From an uncultured Paracoccaceae bacterium (GTDB lineage Bacteria > Pseudomonadota > Alphaproteobacteria > Rhodobacterales > Rhodobacteraceae), in NCBI GenBank assembly GCA_947492585.1, contig CANLND010000019.1:1-64000 (forward strand): a DNA stretch of 64,000 nucleotides, given 5' to 3'. Both the position numbers and the translations under genes were made by a program. How positions within the stretch are numbered: the stretch's first letter is position 1; each line of letters opens with the position of its first letter. A model generated the notes under the pieces. It saw only the letters and a program-made list of their open reading frames with translations. It was not told where the DNA came from and searched no databases. Below, piece after piece: positions 38,501 through 46,797 of the stretch.

Positions 38501-38924
38501 CACACATGCAGCGTTGCAACATATTGCGCTTGGCCAGTACAGCGTCTGTGGCTTGGTGATCACCCGACAACGTCCCGGAACGGCGTCCGGCGTGATTTTC
38601 CTGACCTTGGAAGACGAAACCGGCGTCAGCAATGTGGTGGTCTGGCCAAAGGTCTATGAACGTTTTCGTCGTGTCGTCATGGGGGGGCGGTTGTTGCAAG
38701 TACAGGGGTATTTGCAACGGGAAGGCATCGTGGTGCATTTGATTGCACAGGATATTCAGGATATGTCCCATAAATTGTCAGAGCTGGGCCACCCGCTACC
38801 CGAAGCCCTTACAACCGAAGGTCCGCGTGCAGATGACACCCCCAAACATGCCCGTTACCCCGCCCGTGTCATGCATCCACGAGATCAGGCAAAACGACTA
38901 TTTCCAAGCCGAGATTTTCATTAA
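35592..38924 (+). CDS. dnaE2: Error-prone DNA polymerase DnaE2 (ImuC)
   Basis: 1110 residues, normal for DnaE2. An N-terminal PHP domain (YAELCVTTNFTFLIGASHPEE, AITDHNSLAGV) is followed by the C-family polymerase core with PPDIDVDFEHERREEVIQW holding the catalytic Asp pair, and by GFPRHLSQHVGGFVI. A C-terminal OB domain (SVCGLVITRQRPGTASG) follows. It is the translesion polymerase of the ImuABC mutasome. Convergent with the chemoreceptor gene. Confidence 0.95.
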   Translation: MLKIPAQEQPYAELCVTTNFTFLIGASHPEEMVMRAVELGLSAVAITDHNSLAGVVRAWTALKELKREAHDTTQTPSQHRIVSSSHQEMGQLDPLEKPAAVSLPKLIVGCRLVLQDSPVHWLALPCDLSAYKRLSRLLTLGKRRAEKGLCDLYRQDMFAACKGMILIALPQTGLEEATTDIQTMRRYFSNHVFLGAAPRYDGTDQTYLAACARLAHTTSAPMVAVGDVLMHRASRRQLADVLTCMREHITIDQIGTRALPNAERRLKSGADLARLFRNHPGALSRTLDIANRCTFDLGELSYDYPHENAQDETPQARLERLAHDGLHYRYPDGPPERAIQLMKKELAVVADLKFPAYFLTVHDITQFARSQGILCQGRGSAANSILCYLLRITDVSPDMITMVFERFVSKYRGEPPDIDVDFEHERREEVIQWIYQKYGRHRAGLCATVIHFRTRAAIREVGKVMGLSQDVTAGLSSQIWGMTNGGVDLDRIRELGLNPEDRRLMQTIHLIGEIIGFPRHLSQHVGGFVITRGRLDELSPISNAAMEDRTVIEWDKDDIDALGILKVDVLGLGMLSCLQKSFDLLQRHEGQTYTIASVPQEDTATYDMLCRADAVGVFQVESRAQMNFLPRMRPREFYDLVIEVAIVRPGPIQGDMVQPYIRRRNGLEKPEPFGPALAKVTERTLGVPLFQEQAMQIAVVGAGFTAEEADHLRRSLASFRRMGTIGTFRDKFLNGMLGNGYDQDTAERCFSQIEGFADYGFPESHAAAFAMLAYVSAWLKRHHPAVFACALLNSQPMGFYAPAQIVRDAREHNVETRPICVNHSEWNNTLERRPDGALALRLGFRQIKGFKEEDAGWIAAARGNGYPNPETIWLRAGVRPDVLTRLAEADAFSDIGLTRRDALWAVKALRDPNPLPLFNDPIDGEAIDEPQINLPAMHLGEEVVEDYVATRLTLRAHPMELLRPALPGLVTHAALQHIALGQYSVCGLVITRQRPGTASGVIFLTLEDETGVSNVVVWPKVYERFRRVVMGGRLLQVQGYLQREGIVVHLIAQDIQDMSHKLSELGHPLPEALTTEGPRADDTPKHARYPARVMHPRDQAKRLFPSRDFH

Positions 38925-38998
38925 GCGCTGACCTGCTCTGGCTATTCCATCGCTCAGGATTCCTGCCCTCAGCTTTGATGGTATTCAGTCAGGGGCAC

Positions 38999-39030
38999 AA
39001 TCCGTCAGGCACAGTGTCGCGCGACGGATT
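38999..39030. terminator. Possible terminator hairpin between dnaE2 and the chemoreceptor
   Basis: AATCCGTC (38999-39006) pairs with GACGGATT (39023-39030) across a 16-base loop, between convergent genes. No T run. Weak. Confidence 0.35.
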
Positions 39031-39094
39031 AATCAGGCGGGATGGCATGGAGGCCGGGGTAAAGCGGCCCAAATGCATTCAGGCCGGTTTGGTT

Positions 39095-41716
39095 TCAAGC
39101 AATGTTTCTGTAACCAGGAGGTGTCTCAATCGCAGGCGCGCTTGCGTCCCGAAGTGGGGTCTCCGAAAGTGTGAACTGCCCTGTATGCCGCGACAATACC
39201 GCCGCTTCGGCCGTCAGCTTTTGCGCCGATTCACTGGTACTAATAACCATTGCAGCGTTGTGTTGTGTCACCTTGTCCAATTCATTCATGCTTGCATTGA
39301 TTTCCAGGATGCTCTCGGATTGGCTCGAAGAGGTCTCTGCAATACTCGACACCGCCTCTGAAACGTCCTGGATACGGTTCAAGATCGATGTGAGAGATGC
39401 ACCGGCCTGTTGCACCAACTCGACACTGCTCCCCACGTGGTTGGTGCTGGTTTCGATCAATGCTTTGATCTCCCCCGCGGAATCAGATGATCGTTGTGCC
39501 AATGAGCGCACTTCGGAGGCGACAACAGCAAACCCACGTCCGGCTTCACCAGCACGTGCGGCCTCGACCCCAGCATTCAACGCCAGCAGATTGGTTTGAA
39601 AGGCGATGTCGTCGATGACGGTCACGATCTGTGAAATCTGTTGGGAACTGTGTTCCAATTTACCCATAGACGACATGGCGTTTTCCATGACCGCGCCACT
39701 TTTTGCGGCATCACTTTTGGCAGACTGCATCACGTTTTCGACATTGTGCGCTTCTTGTGCCGATTTTTTGATGCCATCAGACAGGATTTGTAAGGCGGCA
39801 GTGGTTTCTTCCAAGGCAGCAGCCTGACTTTCGGTGCGTTGCGCCAAATTTTCTGAGGCAGAATTCAGCTTGATGCTGTTTTCCTCAATCTGACCTGTTG
39901 AATTCAACATCGCTCCAAGCGACGCCCCCAAACGGTCAGCCGCGGTGTTAAAATCATCCGCAATTTCTTTATAGCTGCTTGGGAGCCCATCAGTGATTTT
40001 GGTGCTCAGATCACCCTGCGCCAAGCTATTCAAAGCACTACCAATTGTAGTGAAAGCCAACCGTTGTTCAGCCTCTCGAGCGGAGCGTTCTGTTTCTCCT
40101 TTCCTTACAAGACCTTCACGGAACACCTCCAATGCCTTGGCAATGTTGTGGATTTCCGTTCCCGAGTTTTCAAATCCAGTGACCGGGGCCATGTCACCGT
40201 CAGCCATACGCTGCGTGGTGGTTGAAATTTTTCCCAGTGGATTTTGGATCAAAACCCGAGTCAGCACAAACGCCAGTACCAAGACACCCGCAACGCCGCC
40301 CAGCAAAACGATCATCAGGCGCTGGGATTGACTGACCTGCTCGGTCAATACATTCGCGATGTCAGCCAAATGAATGGTGCTGTTTTCGCTGAATTCCACA
40401 GCCGAATGGGAAATATTTCGCACAGAAATACTGGTTTTCTGCGAGGCCGAGATAACATCCAATTCCGATTTTAGGAGTTGTTTTTTTGCGGCCAAAAGAC
40501 CCGTTTCTGGAGCAACCAGCGCAATAATTGCATTAATTTCAGCAGCGATTTTTCCATCCGCGAAATCGGCAAATCCTGCCAGTTCAGCAGTCGTTTTTTC
40601 AAGTGGAGCCGCAGCCACATTCGCGGCGTTGGCCTCTTCCGCAGACAAGACATCCAGCGCAGACAACTGTAACTGTCGGGTGGCTTCGCTGATCGCCAGC
40701 AGTGTCGTCAGAAAGCCAACGTCATCATCCAAAAGTTTTTGAATGGTCTCGCTGTTTTGCGCACTGGTGTCCATCGCAGCGATTGTCAGATCAAACACCA
40801 TATCATCGATCGCATTGGACACAGTTTCCGCCGTGGTGCGCCGTGTATCCAGAACAGATTTGCGCAAAGCCGCGCGCTGGGACGTTGTCGCATTTGCGCT
40901 ACCTTCAAATGCCGCCACAGAGGCATCTAGAACTTCGATATCGATCGCCATATCCCGACTGCGAATGTCATCTACAATGCTTTTCAGTCGTGGAATGGAG
41001 GTGGACATAATATCAGACAGGATCGCGTGAACCGAGGCGTCGATGTTCGGACCCTGCGCCAGACTTGCACCAGTGAGAAGATTGATCTCGGCCTGTGCGT
41101 TCAAAAGGATTTGCAGAGAAACAAACCGGTTATCAACAAGATCGGCCAAGGTTTCATCAATGACTGAAATTGTTTCTTCGCCATGCAATGCAAGGTTAAA
41201 GTAGGCGTCATCAGCTATTTCGACCAAGCGCGCATTCAACAGCTCACTTTGGGCGTTCATCTGGTCAATGATCGCGACTACATTGGACTGGCTGTCGAAT
41301 TTGGCAGCTTTTGCCCGAAACAACGCGGTCAATGTTTCGCCGGCAGAAGTTATTTCACCCTCAAAAAGGTCCCGGTTCTGATCGTCGACATCGCTTATAC
41401 TTTTGGTCAACTCCGCGAGGCTCTGCTCAGCCTGGGATTGACCTTGCCGCAGCTCGTCCGCATCAGATGCAAGCAGAATTGACATCAGGGCACCGTTCAC
41501 TTGAACCGAGGACGCCACAATTTGGCTACCTGCGCGCAATTGCGGCACCTGCTCTTGCGTGACTTTGTTCATGTTTGTCGCGACTTGGACAAACACCCAC
41601 AATGCCATCACGGCAATCGCAACTGCAGCAGCACCAATTGTCAGAATGATCACGCTTACCCGCGATCCAACGCTGGCGAACATTTTCGACTGACTAATTT
41701 TTTCTAATGTTATCAT
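39095..41716 (-). CDS. Methyl-accepting chemotaxis protein
   Basis: 873 residues. The first membrane helix is at about 18-42 ([19 protein letters not shown]), then a large helical periplasmic region of about 430 residues, and a second helix at about 470-490 ([19 protein letters not shown]). HAMP follows, then the signalling domain with its hairpin tip at [20 protein letters not shown]. The C-terminus (PPGYRNIA) lacks a CheR-binding NWETF-type pentapeptide. It lies 57 bases downstream of a periplasmic binding-protein gene on the same strand, which may present the ligand to it. Confidence 0.92.
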   Translation of the reverse strand: MITLEKISQSKMFASVGSRVSVIILTIGAAAVAIAVMALWVFVQVATNMNKVTQEQVPQLRAGSQIVASSVQVNGALMSILLASDADELRQGQSQAEQSLAELTKSISDVDDQNRDLFEGEITSAGETLTALFRAKAAKFDSQSNVVAIIDQMNAQSELLNARLVEIADDAYFNLALHGEETISVIDETLADLVDNRFVSLQILLNAQAEINLLTGASLAQGPNIDASVHAILSDIMSTSIPRLKSIVDDIRSRDMAIDIEVLDASVAAFEGSANATTSQRAALRKSVLDTRRTTAETVSNAIDDMVFDLTIAAMDTSAQNSETIQKLLDDDVGFLTTLLAISEATRQLQLSALDVLSAEEANAANVAAAPLEKTTAELAGFADFADGKIAAEINAIIALVAPETGLLAAKKQLLKSELDVISASQKTSISVRNISHSAVEFSENSTIHLADIANVLTEQVSQSQRLMIVLLGGVAGVLVLAFVLTRVLIQNPLGKISTTTQRMADGDMAPVTGFENSGTEIHNIAKALEVFREGLVRKGETERSAREAEQRLAFTTIGSALNSLAQGDLSTKITDGLPSSYKEIADDFNTAADRLGASLGAMLNSTGQIEENSIKLNSASENLAQRTESQAAALEETTAALQILSDGIKKSAQEAHNVENVMQSAKSDAAKSGAVMENAMSSMGKLEHSSQQISQIVTVIDDIAFQTNLLALNAGVEAARAGEAGRGFAVVASEVRSLAQRSSDSAGEIKALIETSTNHVGSSVELVQQAGASLTSILNRIQDVSEAVSSIAETSSSQSESILEINASMNELDKVTQHNAAMVISTSESAQKLTAEAAVLSRHTGQFTLSETPLRDASAPAIETPPGYRNIA

Positions 41717-41739
41717 GCTAAAAGTACCTTTGTGGGGAA

Positions 41740-41763
41740 CCCTTTCGCCTGATGGCGAAAGGG
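41740..41763 (-). promoter_or_regulatory. Intercistronic hairpin between the binding-protein and chemoreceptor genes
   Basis: CCCTTTCGCC (41740-41749) and GGCGAAAGGG (41754-41763) form a perfect 10-bp stem with a 4-base loop. It follows the binding-protein stop by 10 bases and precedes the chemoreceptor start. There is no T run on the minus strand, so read-through into the receptor gene is likely, with mRNA stabilisation or differential expression the probable role. Confidence 0.65.
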
Positions 41764-41773
41764 CTTGGTAAGT

Positions 41774-42937
41774 TTAGGAATTTCCGCCGATTGCTACGGG
41801 TTCAAACGTCCCTGATTTAGTGATCCGTGTCAGAAACACTGAATCTAGACCTTGGTTGTCGTTTGGACCAAAGCTCATGTTCAAACCACCAACCTCGACG
41901 TCGCGCAGATCAGACAGGGCCTTCAAAAAACTGGCGCGATCCAAATCTTTACCGGCAGCTTTTAGGGCTTCAATGGTCAAACGCCCGGTCAAATACCCTT
42001 CCAGCGATACAAAGCCTGGCTCTTCGCCGGGAAACGCATCCTGTAGTGCGGCCTGATATTGCGCGACCACCTCGATGCTATCGTCCCACGGGAATGGCAC
42101 CACCTGGCTCACAATAACGTTCTCACCACTTTCACCAAGTTCGGCGCTCAGCGCAGCAGATCCAACAAAGGAGATGTTTACGAAGGTTGGGGAGAATTTC
42201 AGCTTTTTTGACAGCTTGATGAATTCAGCCACCGGTTTATAGGCGCCCACCATCACAACTGCGTCAGGCTTTGCCTTTTTGATGGTCAGTAGCGCCTTTT
42301 TCACCGCCACGGTGTTACGAGTGTAGGTGCCCGTCGCCGAGACTTCCATGCCACGCTTTTCCAGTGCGACGTTCACCGCATCCAATCCCACACGCCCGAA
42401 CCCATCATCCTGGTACAGCAGCGCGATGTTTTTCATGCCCTCCTGATCAACCAGATACTGCATCCAGGCCTCAACTTCCGCGTGATAGGTTGCGCGGACG
42501 TTAAAGATATTTCCGAGATCCGCATTACGCAGGAACCCGGCACCGGTCATGGGGCCGATAAATGGCATCTCAGCTTCTGTTGCGATTGGCTGGGTGGCTG
42601 CGGAAGTTGGCGTACCAACAGGACCGACAAGGCCCAGGAAATCATTGCTTTGGATGACTTTTGTTAGGTGCTCTACCGACAGGTCGGGTTCATAGCGATC
42701 ATCAAAGCTTTCCAATGCAATCTGCCGGCCATGCACGCCGCCGTTGGCATTTGCTTCTTCAAACGCCGCCAGAATTCCGCTGCGAATTCCGGTTCCTAGC
42801 GCTCCAGCAGCCCCGTCCAACGCGGCAACTTGAGCGAACTTAATTTCTGTGTCACTGACACCTTGTTCAGCCCACAGCATTCCCGGAAAGAGTGCAGCAG
42901 CTGCAGTCAAACGTAATATGTTTTTTATAGTCATCAT
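41774..42937 (-). CDS. Branched-chain-amino-acid-type ABC substrate-binding protein
   Basis: 387 residues from ATG 42937, or 386 from the adjacent ATG; GGAG lies just upstream. Signal peptide MTIKNILRLTAAAALFPGMLWA. Type I periplasmic-binding fold (LivJ/LivK family): IKFAQVAALDGAAG near the N-terminus, VGPVGTPTSAAT and ALLYQDDGFGRVG. No permease or ATPase genes adjoin; the next gene is a chemoreceptor. A chemotaxis sensor role is therefore likely, with the ligand unknown (an amino acid or aromatic acid would fit the family). Confidence 0.88.
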   Translation of the reverse strand: MMTIKNILRLTAAAALFPGMLWAEQGVSDTEIKFAQVAALDGAAGALGTGIRSGILAAFEEANANGGVHGRQIALESFDDRYEPDLSVEHLTKVIQSNDFLGLVGPVGTPTSAATQPIATEAEMPFIGPMTGAGFLRNADLGNIFNVRATYHAEVEAWMQYLVDQEGMKNIALLYQDDGFGRVGLDAVNVALEKRGMEVSATGTYTRNTVAVKKALLTIKKAKPDAVVMVGAYKPVAEFIKLSKKLKFSPTFVNISFVGSAALSAELGESGENVIVSQVVPFPWDDSIEVVAQYQAALQDAFPGEEPGFVSLEGYLTGRLTIEALKAAGKDLDRASFLKALSDLRDVEVGGLNMSFGPNDNQGLDSVFLTRITKSGTFEPVAIGGNS

Positions 42938-43476
42938 TTTCTCCGACGTGCGTTCGTTCCACAAACTTGACACGCTAACAAGTCACCTCAACTTCTTGAA
43001 AATTGCTTTACCCAGAGACGCACGGCCAATAAATCATCACAAATTACCCTTGTTTATTAGCCAGTTGAGACGTTTCCCCGCACGTCTCACATGCGCTAAA
43101 TCCGGATTTACTCTCCCAAATATCAGAGAAATTTCTTGAAGAAATAACGGGCGTATTAGGCCCAACCCGTGTCAGTAACAAATCCTGAGAGCTGCAAGGC
43201 CTACGTGCGGACAGAACGCCATTACGGCGCCGAACGTATTGAAATACACCTTGCGGTTGATCTGTTCGCCGCTGAGTATAACATCGTTTCTAGTGCGCCC
43301 TTTGGTGGGGCCCAACTGCATATCGCTTCCGGCTATCACACGGATTTCATGTCCCAGACTCCATCAGTCCATTTAACAAACAAAGTTGGAGAAACTCGTA
43401 AATCTTAGGTATGTTATAACCTAACTAAGAGTGGTAGTTCGTCCCCGAATCTTGTGTTTAGTTTCGGAGAAAACGA
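42938..43476. other. Divergent intergenic region before the peptide/nickel-type ABC operon
   Basis: No convincing gene. An open frame from GTG 43169 to 43408 (79 codons) has no ribosome site and no known domain. The minus promoter for the binding-protein/chemoreceptor unit and the plus promoter of the ABC operon should both lie here. A dyad is described separately at 43405-43425. Confidence 0.4.
43405..43425. promoter_or_regulatory. Operator-like dyad upstream of the ABC transporter (Zur-like half-site)
   Basis: TTAGGT (43405-43410) and ACCTAA (43419-43424) are perfect arms around ATGTTATA. Within this, GTTATAACCTAAC (43413-43425) has GTTA/TAAC arms, and TGTTATA (43412-43418) equals one half of the known Zur box. 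It lies about 52 bases before the transporter start. Metal control is suggested, not shown; the other half-site matches poorly. Confidence 0.4.
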
Positions 43477-45000
43477 ATGTTAAAATCCCTAAGCGCCGCT
43501 GTATCTATCGCTCTTGCGGTTTCGACAGGGCATGTCGCGGCCGAGAGCAAATCAAGCGTTACGATTGCCTCTCCGTGGGAAGTGGCGAGCTATGATCCGG
43601 CTGTTGCTGGCTTTGCGATCCAAAAGCTTCAGATCATGGAAAACCTAGTGGATGCCGATACAACCGGGATGCTGCGCCCAGGTCTGGCGACGCAATGGAA
43701 GGCCTCTGATGATGGTCTAAATTGGGAATTCACGTTGCGCGAAGGTGTCCGCTTTCACGACGGTTCTGCCTTTGACGCCGATGCCGCGGTTTTTGCGCTG
43801 ACCCGTGCGTGGGAACAGCCCGGCGTTCTGAAAAAAGCTCCGATCACGGATATCGCTGCGCAGAATGGCAAGGTGGTTATCACACTTGCAACGCCGTTCA
43901 CAGCGTTGCCTGCCTTCCTCGCGCATGCCACGACCATCATTCCGGCACAGGCCGCTTTTGATACCGAGGGGAAACCAAAGGCGCTGATCGGCACCGGGCC
44001 ATTTTCTGTCAGCACCTTCACACCGCCGCAAAGTATTTCTCTGACACGCAATGACGCCTATTGGGGTGAAAATGCAAAGCTCGAAACGGCGACCTATTTG
44101 GCGGCGGGACGCGCTGAAACCCGTGCGTTGCTTGCCGAAAGCGGCGATGCGGATATCATCTTTACCTTGGATGCGGCCGGGTATTCTCATCTACAGCACG
44201 TGGATACGATTGAAACCTCGGCCGTGCCAATCCCACGCGTTGTTGCGCTCAAGGTGAATGCGGGGCACGCGTTTTTTAACGATGCAAAAGCGCGCCAAGC
44301 CCTGAGCCTTGCAATCCCACGAGACGGCATAGCGCGGGCCATCACACGCTTCCCTGAGGCCGCAGCTAACCAATTGTTCCCGCCTGCTTTGAACAGTTGG
44401 CACTCTGCCGAAATTGAACCACTTCGGACTGATATCGAGGCGGCCAAAGCATTGCTTGCGGATCTGGGCTGGGTCGCGGGTGACGACGGTATTCTGACCC
44501 GCAATGGGGAGCGGTTCGCCATCACTTTGCGTACGTTCCCCGATCGCCCAGAGTTGCCTTTGATTGCAACGGCGCTACAGGATCAGTGGCGTGAAATTGG
44601 CATTGAGCTTGAAGTGAGCGTTGCCAGCTATTCCGAAATTCCAGCGGGTCATCAGGATGGTTCACTACACGTCGCACTATATGCGCGGAACTACGGCGTG
44701 ACAGCCGACCCGGTCGGGGCTGTCCTGCAGGACTTTGGCCAAGGTGGCGGTGATTGGGGAGCCATGGGCTGGGAAAACTCAAAAGTCGCGGACGCTCTGA
44801 GCATTATTGCATCAACCACAGACCAAGACCTACGTCAGGAAAGCATCGCGACCGTCACAGGTGTCTTGCAGCAAGAACTGCCGGTCATCCCTGTGGTCTG
44901 GTACCAGCACACTGTTTCTGTTGATAAAAACCTTAAATCTGTTGTGATTGACCCGCTGCAACGCAGCTATGGTCTGAGCGAGATGTATTGGGCCAACTAA
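43477..45000 (+). CDS. Peptide/nickel-type ABC substrate-binding protein (SBP_bac_5)
   Basis: 507 residues. Signal peptide MLKSLSAAVSIALAVSTGHVAA. SBP_bac_5 fold: TIASPWEVASYDPA, a WEFTLREGVRFHDGSAFDA signature, LIGTGPFSVSTF and ALSLAIPRDGIARAI. Family members bind oligopeptides, nickel or metal-opine complexes. The two permeases and one fused ATPase follow with 4, 2 and -4 base spacings. The upstream dyad hints at metal-responsive control, but the ligand is not determinable here. Confidence 0.88.
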   Translation: MLKSLSAAVSIALAVSTGHVAAESKSSVTIASPWEVASYDPAVAGFAIQKLQIMENLVDADTTGMLRPGLATQWKASDDGLNWEFTLREGVRFHDGSAFDADAAVFALTRAWEQPGVLKKAPITDIAAQNGKVVITLATPFTALPAFLAHATTIIPAQAAFDTEGKPKALIGTGPFSVSTFTPPQSISLTRNDAYWGENAKLETATYLAAGRAETRALLAESGDADIIFTLDAAGYSHLQHVDTIETSAVPIPRVVALKVNAGHAFFNDAKARQALSLAIPRDGIARAITRFPEAAANQLFPPALNSWHSAEIEPLRTDIEAAKALLADLGWVAGDDGILTRNGERFAITLRTFPDRPELPLIATALQDQWREIGIELEVSVASYSEIPAGHQDGSLHVALYARNYGVTADPVGAVLQDFGQGGGDWGAMGWENSKVADALSIIASTTDQDLRQESIATVTGVLQQELPVIPVVWYQHTVSVDKNLKSVVIDPLQRSYGLSEMYWAN

Positions 45001-45004
45001 TCTG

Positions 45005-45958
45005 ATGACTGATTTCTTTAAGTCGGTTTTTGCAGTCCTCGCCGCGCGAGGGCTGCAAGCCGTTATTGTCGCTATTATTGTAGGCATTGTCAGCTTTGCG
45101 ATGATGCACGCCTTGCCTGGGGACGCGGCGTATCGAATTGCCGCTGGCCGTTATGGCTATGATATGATGGATGCCGCAGCCGCCGAGGCTGTCCGGCTCG
45201 AGCTGGGGCTGGACAATCCCTGGATGGTGCAGCTGTGGGACTGGCTTGGCCAATTGGCTCAGTTTGATCTAGGCAATTCGTTGGTCTATGGCACACCTGT
45301 TGTTGATGAAATCGCCACTCAGCTTGGATATTCATTGCTGTTGGCTGGGGGGGCCGTTGTTGCCTCTTTGATCATCGCTCTGCCTATTGGGATTGCCACA
45401 GGGTTAGCCCCAAACGGTCTCTTGGATCGCGTCACATTAGGGCTGTCGGTATTCCTACGCGCCGTGCCGGCCTTTGCGCTTGGGATTGTTTTGGTTTTGA
45501 TCTTTGCTGTGCAGCTCAAACTGTTTCCTGTTGCTGGGTTTCGTGGTCTGGAAAATCTGATTTTGCCTTCCTTCACACTTGGCATCGGCTTGGCCGCAGT
45601 GTCCAACCGCGTTGTGCGCGATGCGGTCGTAGACGCGATGAATTCGGACTGGCAGATGTTCGCCCGCACCAAAGGTCTGTCAGCACGCCTTACGCTGACA
45701 CGTCATGTGTTACGCAACGCCTCGCTGCCAGTTGTGACCTACGTCGGCGTGCAGTTGGCGTATTTGATCGAAGGCGTCGTGATCGTCGAAACTGTCTTTG
45801 CATGGCCGGGGATAGGGCATGCGCTTGTTCATGCAATCTTTGGACGGGACATTGCAATGGTTCAGGGCACGGCCCTGACGCTTGGGCTGCTGTATGTCGC
45901 GCTGAATCTTTGCGTCGACCTAGCCTGTCGCGGCATTGATCCGCGGGAAAGGGTCTGA
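45005..45958 (+). CDS. ABC transporter permease (DppB/NikB type)
   Basis: 317 residues, about six helices. N-terminal GIVSFAMMHALPGDAAYRIAAG is the typical DppB/NikB start, and the EAA-like loop FARTKGLSARLTLTRHVLRNA contacts the ATPase. Ends with GRDIAMVQGTALTLGLLYVALN. It forms a heterodimeric channel with the next gene product. Confidence 0.92.
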   Translation: MTDFFKSVFAVLAARGLQAVIVAIIVGIVSFAMMHALPGDAAYRIAAGRYGYDMMDAAAAEAVRLELGLDNPWMVQLWDWLGQLAQFDLGNSLVYGTPVVDEIATQLGYSLLLAGGAVVASLIIALPIGIATGLAPNGLLDRVTLGLSVFLRAVPAFALGIVLVLIFAVQLKLFPVAGFRGLENLILPSFTLGIGLAAVSNRVVRDAVVDAMNSDWQMFARTKGLSARLTLTRHVLRNASLPVVTYVGVQLAYLIEGVVIVETVFAWPGIGHALVHAIFGRDIAMVQGTALTLGLLYVALNLCVDLACRGIDPRERV

Positions 45959-45960
45959 TC

Positions 45961-46797
45961 ATGGAGCGCGCAAACACACTGTCGGCAACCATTATGCCGC
46001 CCTCCCCCGCAAAACGACGCCCCGCACAAATGCTCGGGTATGCGATGATGGCAGGCTTGGCGATTGCCGCGCTCGGCGGCCCAGCTCTGATTGGAGCGGA
46101 CCCGGCCAAACAGTCCCTACTGGCAACCCTTCAATCCCCAAGCATTGCCCACCCTCTGGGCACAGACCATCTGGGACGAGATATGGCGGCGCGACTTTTG
46201 TCGGGTGCACAGTTGTCGTTGTCACTGGCTTTTCTTTCCGTGATCACCGCTGGGCTTCCGGGCGCAATTCTGGGTGTCCTCGCAGCATGGTTCGGCGGTT
46301 GGACAGACCGAATACTGGGTGCGTTTGCCGATGCTGTTCTAGCATTGCCCGGCCTGTTGTTGGTGCTGATGCTGGCGGCAATTTCACCGGGGTCTTGGTG
46401 GGCGTTATATGCAGGGATTTCACTAACGCTTTGGGTTGAATATTTTCGCTACACGCGTCAGCGCGCACGGATCTCTCTCGCTGAACCTTCAGTTGAAGCC
46501 TCCCGCATGTTGGGCCTTGGACCATGGCTGTTGGTACGGCGGCACGTGATCCCGGAAATCGGGCCGGGCCTATTGACGATTGCCGCCTTTGGCGCTGCTA
46601 CGGCCGTAACCTCGGTCGCGGCACTTGGGTTTGTAAGCGTCGGCATCCGCCCTCCCACCGCAGAGTGGGGCGTGATGATGACAGAATTATTGCCCTATTG
46701 GCGCGAAGCGCCGTTTCTGATCCTGCAGCCAGTTGCCTGCCTCGTCATCACTGTTCTCGCACTACATCTGTCAGTCGGAGGCCTGCGCCGCCTATGA
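45961..46797 (+). CDS. ABC transporter permease (DppC/NikC type)
   Basis: 278 residues. Family signature LGTDHLGRDMAARLLSGAQLSLSLAF near residue 60, and the EAA loop EASRMLGLGPWLLVRRHVIPE. It starts 2 bases after the first permease stop and overlaps the ATPase gene by 4 bases (ATGA). Second half of the membrane channel. Confidence 0.92.
   Translation: MERANTLSATIMPPSPAKRRPAQMLGYAMMAGLAIAALGGPALIGADPAKQSLLATLQSPSIAHPLGTDHLGRDMAARLLSGAQLSLSLAFLSVITAGLPGAILGVLAAWFGGWTDRILGAFADAVLALPGLLLVLMLAAISPGSWWALYAGISLTLWVEYFRYTRQRARISLAEPSVEASRMLGLGPWLLVRRHVIPEIGPGLLTIAAFGAATAVTSVAALGFVSVGIRPPTAEWGVMMTELLPYWREAPFLILQPVACLVITVLALHLSVGGLRRL

Noticed and set aside
43169-43408. 79-codon open frame with GTG start before the peptide/nickel-type ABC operon
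   Set aside because: No ribosome site and no family recognised; its end overlaps the operator-like dyad. Treated as non-coding.
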